NCBI GenBank assembly: GCA_934255405.1
Contig: CAKQNT010000009.1
Coordinates: 4,056 to 68,055 of the forward strand
Direction: 5' to 3'
Source of the DNA: an uncultured Alphaproteobacteria bacterium
Lineage (GTDB): Bacteria > Pseudomonadota > Alphaproteobacteria > RF32 > CAG-239
DNA length: 64,000 bases
How positions within the stretch are numbered: the first letter of the stretch is position 1; each line of letters begins with the position of its first letter. The notes beneath the pieces are model-generated. The model was not told the DNA's origin. It did not search any database and saw only the letters and a program-made list of their open reading frames with translations. The position numbers were made by a program, and so were the translations under genes. Shown here piece by piece: positions 61,628 through 64,000 of the stretch.

Positions 61628-62218
61628 ATGAAATACAGAGCTTATCTTTGGAGTCTTGCCGGTGTATTGCTTTTGGCAACCGCGGCGATGGCGCAGCTTC
61701 CGGCAAATCCGTGGGATATCCACCCTAATGACGGCTACAAAGGCGACAATGTAGCCAATACTGATATTACGCAGGCTCCGGTTTATGATAACACTGCCAA
61801 CGGCGGTGATATTCTGCCGGTTGACCCGTGGGCAAGAGCCCGCGACAAAAGCGGAATCAAAACCTGGCGCGGCAGCGGGCAGCACGGAAAATTGAACTAC
61901 ATTGGCGAGGCCACCACTTTTGGCGAGGCTCATGGACAAGAGATGATTGCGCCGGAGGTAAACCGCCACAATATGCTGGTGGCAACTCAGCACCTGCGTA
62001 ACTTAGGATATAAGATTCCTAAAAGCTATGACCAAAAAATTAAAAATATGCCTCAGGCGTATGCCGCTCATCTGCGCAAGGCATATGACGGACTGGGAAA
62101 CCAGCATAATCCGTTTGATACCATGTTCTCCGGTATTTTGGATGTGGTTGAAGACCAATCCGGACTTGATATGGAAAATATTTTGTTCAATAGCATTGAT
62201 ATTCTTTCAACCGACTAG
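61628..62218 (+). CDS. secreted protein of unknown function, 196 aa
   Basis: ATG 61628 with GGGAGG upstream. The signal peptide MKYRAYLWSLAGVLLLATAAMAQ is clear. The mature protein is Asn/Gly/Asp-rich (NPWDIHPNDGYKGDNVANTD), contains GEATTFGEAHGQEMIAPEVN and a helical C-terminal half (MPQAYAAHLRKAYDGLGNQH). I recognise no domain. It is periplasmic or secreted. The next gene, another exported protein, starts 9 bp later, and trmJ follows, so the three genes look like one operon. Confidence 0.68.
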   Translation: MKYRAYLWSLAGVLLLATAAMAQLPANPWDIHPNDGYKGDNVANTDITQAPVYDNTANGGDILPVDPWARARDKSGIKTWRGSGQHGKLNYIGEATTFGEAHGQEMIAPEVNRHNMLVATQHLRNLGYKIPKSYDQKIKNMPQAYAAHLRKAYDGLGNQHNPFDTMFSGILDVVEDQSGLDMENILFNSIDILSTD

Positions 62219-62227
62219 GATTCTGCC

Positions 62228-62644
62228 ATGCATAAATTAGGATTTTTTACTTTGGCGCTGCTGGCATATCCTCTGGCAGCTTTGGCTCAAGAGGCTGAGA
62301 TTGCTGAGCCGCAGGTTCCGCCGGCAGAAATCACGCCGGAGCAGAGCGTAGCAATTAAGAAAGATTTGCAGAAATCAATTTTGAACACGGTAGTAAAAGC
62401 TACCCCCAAAGAGCGCAAAATGATGCTAGAAATTATTGCCGCGCAGAACCAAATACTCAATCAAAAAGAAAATCTGCGCCGCCCGCCGGAAGAACAAGTG
62501 GAATACAAAGCTCCCAATATTAATTACAAAGACCGCAAAGAAATGCAAAAATATATGCAGGAGGTTTTTGTTGATCCGCTGAACAATACTGCGGCAACCG
62601 AAGAAGAAACTCCGGCAGATAACACCAACTCTCAAGAAGAATAA
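62228..62644 (+). CDS. exported 138-aa protein of unknown function
   Basis: Signal peptide MHKLGFFTLALLAYPLAALAQ. The mature part is polar and helical, rich in Glu, Lys and Gln (ESVAIKKDLQ-like EQSVAIKKDLQKSILNTVVK, ATPKERKMMLEIIAAQNQIL) and ends in an acidic, Asn/Thr-rich tail (NTAATEEETPADNTNSQEE). It may be a periplasmic chaperone or coiled partner of the gene before it. The family is unknown. It lies 2 bp before trmJ. Confidence 0.65.
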   Translation: MHKLGFFTLALLAYPLAALAQEAEIAEPQVPPAEITPEQSVAIKKDLQKSILNTVVKATPKERKMMLEIIAAQNQILNQKENLRRPPEEQVEYKAPNINYKDRKEMQKYMQEVFVDPLNNTAATEEETPADNTNSQEE

Positions 62645-62646
62645 AA

Positions 62647-63372
62647 ATGACAACCTTACTCCCCGCGATTATTTTAGTTGAACCGCAATTGGCGGAAAAT
62701 GTCGGTATGGCTGCCCGCGCCATGATGAACTGCGGTCTTGCGGAAATGCGATTGGTTAACCCACGAGAAGACCATACTTCTGCCAAAGCAATCTCTGCTT
62801 CTTCAAACGCCGAAGAAATTTTGTTTAATGCCAAAGTGTATGCCACAACCGAAGAGGCAATTGCCGATTTGCAATGGGTTGCGGCGACAACCGCTCGGCA
62901 TCGTGATCAAACCAAAGCGGTTTTGAGCGCGGAATTTGCCGCCAAAGAAGCGGCGCAAAAGTTAGGCTCCGGTATACGTTGCGGACTGATGTTTGGGCCT
63001 GAACGCACCGGACTGAACAATCAGGACGTTTGTTTGGCCGATGCAATCATTAATATTCCGCTGAATCCGCGGCATTGCTCGCTTAATCTCTCACAGGCGG
63101 TGCTGTTGGTGGGATATGAATTTTATAAAACTCAAAAAGATATGGGGACAGAGGAATTTGTCACCAACCACACATCTCCGGCAGACAAGGAAAAAGTGCT
63201 TAAATTTTGCACTTATTTAGAAGAATTGTTGGCAGACTGCGGCAATTTTAAAATCGGTGAAAAACGCGAAAAAATGGTTATTAACCTGCGTAATATATTC
63301 ACTCGCGGACAGCTGACCGAACAAGAACTCAACACTCTTTATGGAGTGATTAATCACTGCAAACTGCGGTAA
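62647..63372 (+). CDS. trmJ: tRNA (cytidine/uridine-2'-O-)-methyltransferase TrmJ
   Basis: 241 residues of the SpoU/TrmH class. Motif 1 is LVEPQLAENVGMAARAMMNC, motif 2 CGLMFGPERTGLNNQDV and motif 3 INIPLNPRHCSLNLSQAVLL, in a deep-knot fold. TrmJ methylates the 2'-O of nucleotide 32 in the anticodon loop of several tRNAs. The C-terminal helical domain (YLEELLADCGNFKIGEKREK) is of normal length. It is the last gene of the apparent operon that begins at 61628. Confidence 0.92.
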   Translation: MTTLLPAIILVEPQLAENVGMAARAMMNCGLAEMRLVNPREDHTSAKAISASSNAEEILFNAKVYATTEEAIADLQWVAATTARHRDQTKAVLSAEFAAKEAAQKLGSGIRCGLMFGPERTGLNNQDVCLADAIINIPLNPRHCSLNLSQAVLLVGYEFYKTQKDMGTEEFVTNHTSPADKEKVLKFCTYLEELLADCGNFKIGEKREKMVINLRNIFTRGQLTEQELNTLYGVINHCKLR

Positions 63373-63934
63373 CCGTCCAGCGGCATTCGCAAGAATTTAC
63401 TCGCCGCTCACTACGTTCGGGGCTCGGGATAGAGTCGGACTTGTCGTCCGGTGTCATTCCGGCGAACGCCGGAATCCAGTGAAAAAACATGTCATGCCTC
63501 GATTGCGGAACGCAATCGTCAGGGCATCTTCCGTACTAACATTTAAAAAGCTCGGAAGACCGCTTGACCTCGGGCGAGAATACTCGCCTCTCGGAGCGGT
63601 GACAGTCTTTATTCTATCTTACCCCCATCTAAATCTTCCCCCATCGATGGGGAAGACTTATAAGGCACTATCTCCAGCAAGGTCGGATAGTGGTACAGAT
63701 AGAGTGATTTCTAGGTGCTTTATAATGCCGCTTTTAAAAATTATTTTTATAGAAAACAATTCCTTATAAATCCTCCCCCTCGACGGGGGAGGTTTGGTGG
63801 GGTGACAAAATAGCAAATATTTAGCTCCTATTTCACCCCCATCTAAATCTTCCCCCGTCGAGGGGGAAGACTTATATGGCACTCAACCTATCCTCGCGCC
63901 CCGTCGATGGGGAAGACTTATAAGGCATTAAATT
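63373..63934. repeat. 562-bp gene-free spacer full of palindromic repeats
   Basis: At least three kinds of repeat are seen. ATTCCGGCGAACGCCGGAAT at about 63455-63474 is a widespread palindrome. CGATTGCG-GAA-CGCAATCG occurs at about 63498-63516. A CTTCCCCC-ATCGA-TGGGGAAG element, often with CCCATCTAAAT before and ACTTATAAGGCA after, appears three times (63622-63667, 63834-63882 and a partial copy at 63900-63927), with a variant CCCTCGACGGGGGAGG at 63775-63793. They resemble REP/BIME-type mosaics. No gene was found. Confidence 0.8.
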
Positions 63935-64000
63935 TTAAAAGAGTTTCATCACCGCCTGTGCCGCTTGCGATGCGAGGGATAGTGAGTTAATCGCTAGCTG
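63935..64000 (-). CDS. flagellin, C-terminal end only (continues beyond window)
   Basis: On the minus strand the last 21 codons before the TAA at 63935 read QLAINSLSLASQAAQAVMKLF. This is the conserved flagellin C-terminal D0 helix (consensus like A-x-S-L-A-N-Q-x-x-Q-x-V-L-x-L). The rest lies outside. It fits the presence of flaF and flgE in the window. The short visible length limits certainty. Confidence 0.72.
   Translation of the reverse strand, partial: QLAINSLSLASQAAQAVMKLF

Overview
The window is AT-leaning chromosomal DNA and looks like an alphaproteobacterium, probably an uncultured, flagellated, host- or gut-associated lineage. The support is a FlaF flagellin regulator, a flagellin C-terminus at the right edge, a flagellar hook protein, a LexA gene preceded by the alphaproteobacterial SOS box GAAC-N7-GAAC, MlaA/MlaC, a bactofilin, and an FtsB-type septum protein. 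Most genes are housekeeping genes. They are separated by small islands of unrecognised, AT-rich genes, several of which lie just 3' of tRNA genes.

Layout. 1-3.7 kb: glycogen genes glgX (cut by the edge) and glgB. 3.8-8.3 kb: a DUF2934 small protein, a TPR-methyltransferase, tRNA-Leu, flaF, a periplasmic binding protein, a glutathione S-transferase and a lipoprotein. 8.3-14 kb: a complete tripartite RND efflux operon. 14-21.5 kb: a glycosyltransferase, thrS, a candidate structured RNA ahead of a lipoprotein gene, mlaA-mlaC, a DegT aminotransferase and an AlkA-type glycosylase. 21.6-32.7 kb: an accessory stretch with tRNA-Phe and tRNA-Pro, several unrecognised proteins (405, 440, 232 and 850 aa), a second DUF2934 paralogue, flgE and a Nudix hydrolase. 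32.9-38.3 kb: pgpA, a glycosyltransferase, a patatin-like lipase, ugd and galE.

38.3-45.2 kb: a complete type II-C CRISPR-Cas system. It has a 33-repeat array read on the + strand, then cas2, cas1 and cas9 on the minus strand, and a tracrRNA divergent from cas9. Each intact repeat ends in a perfect extended -10 promoter (TGCTATAAT), as in the Neisseria type II-C arrays, so each crRNA can probably start from its own promoter. Nine spacers and their repeats are present twice as a 595-bp tandem duplication. Between the tracrRNA and the next gene is a 51-codon remnant of a histidine kinase.

45.5-64 kb: a short MDH/LDH-family dehydrogenase, an aminotransferase, a tyrosine phosphatase, ASCH and GNAT proteins, an SGNH-like protein, a Cys-nucleophile hydrolase-like protein bounded by decayed copies of the tRNA-Glu flank, a YibQ-type deacetylase, lysS, lexA, ftsB, an M23 peptidase with a bactofilin, an alpha/beta hydrolase, cysE, two secreted proteins, trmJ, a palindrome-rich spacer and the flagellin end. 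The strongest points for follow-up are the self-promoting CRISPR array with its spacer duplication, the four-way-junction RNA at 17.4 kb, and the tRNA-side islets of unknown genes bounded by direct repeats.
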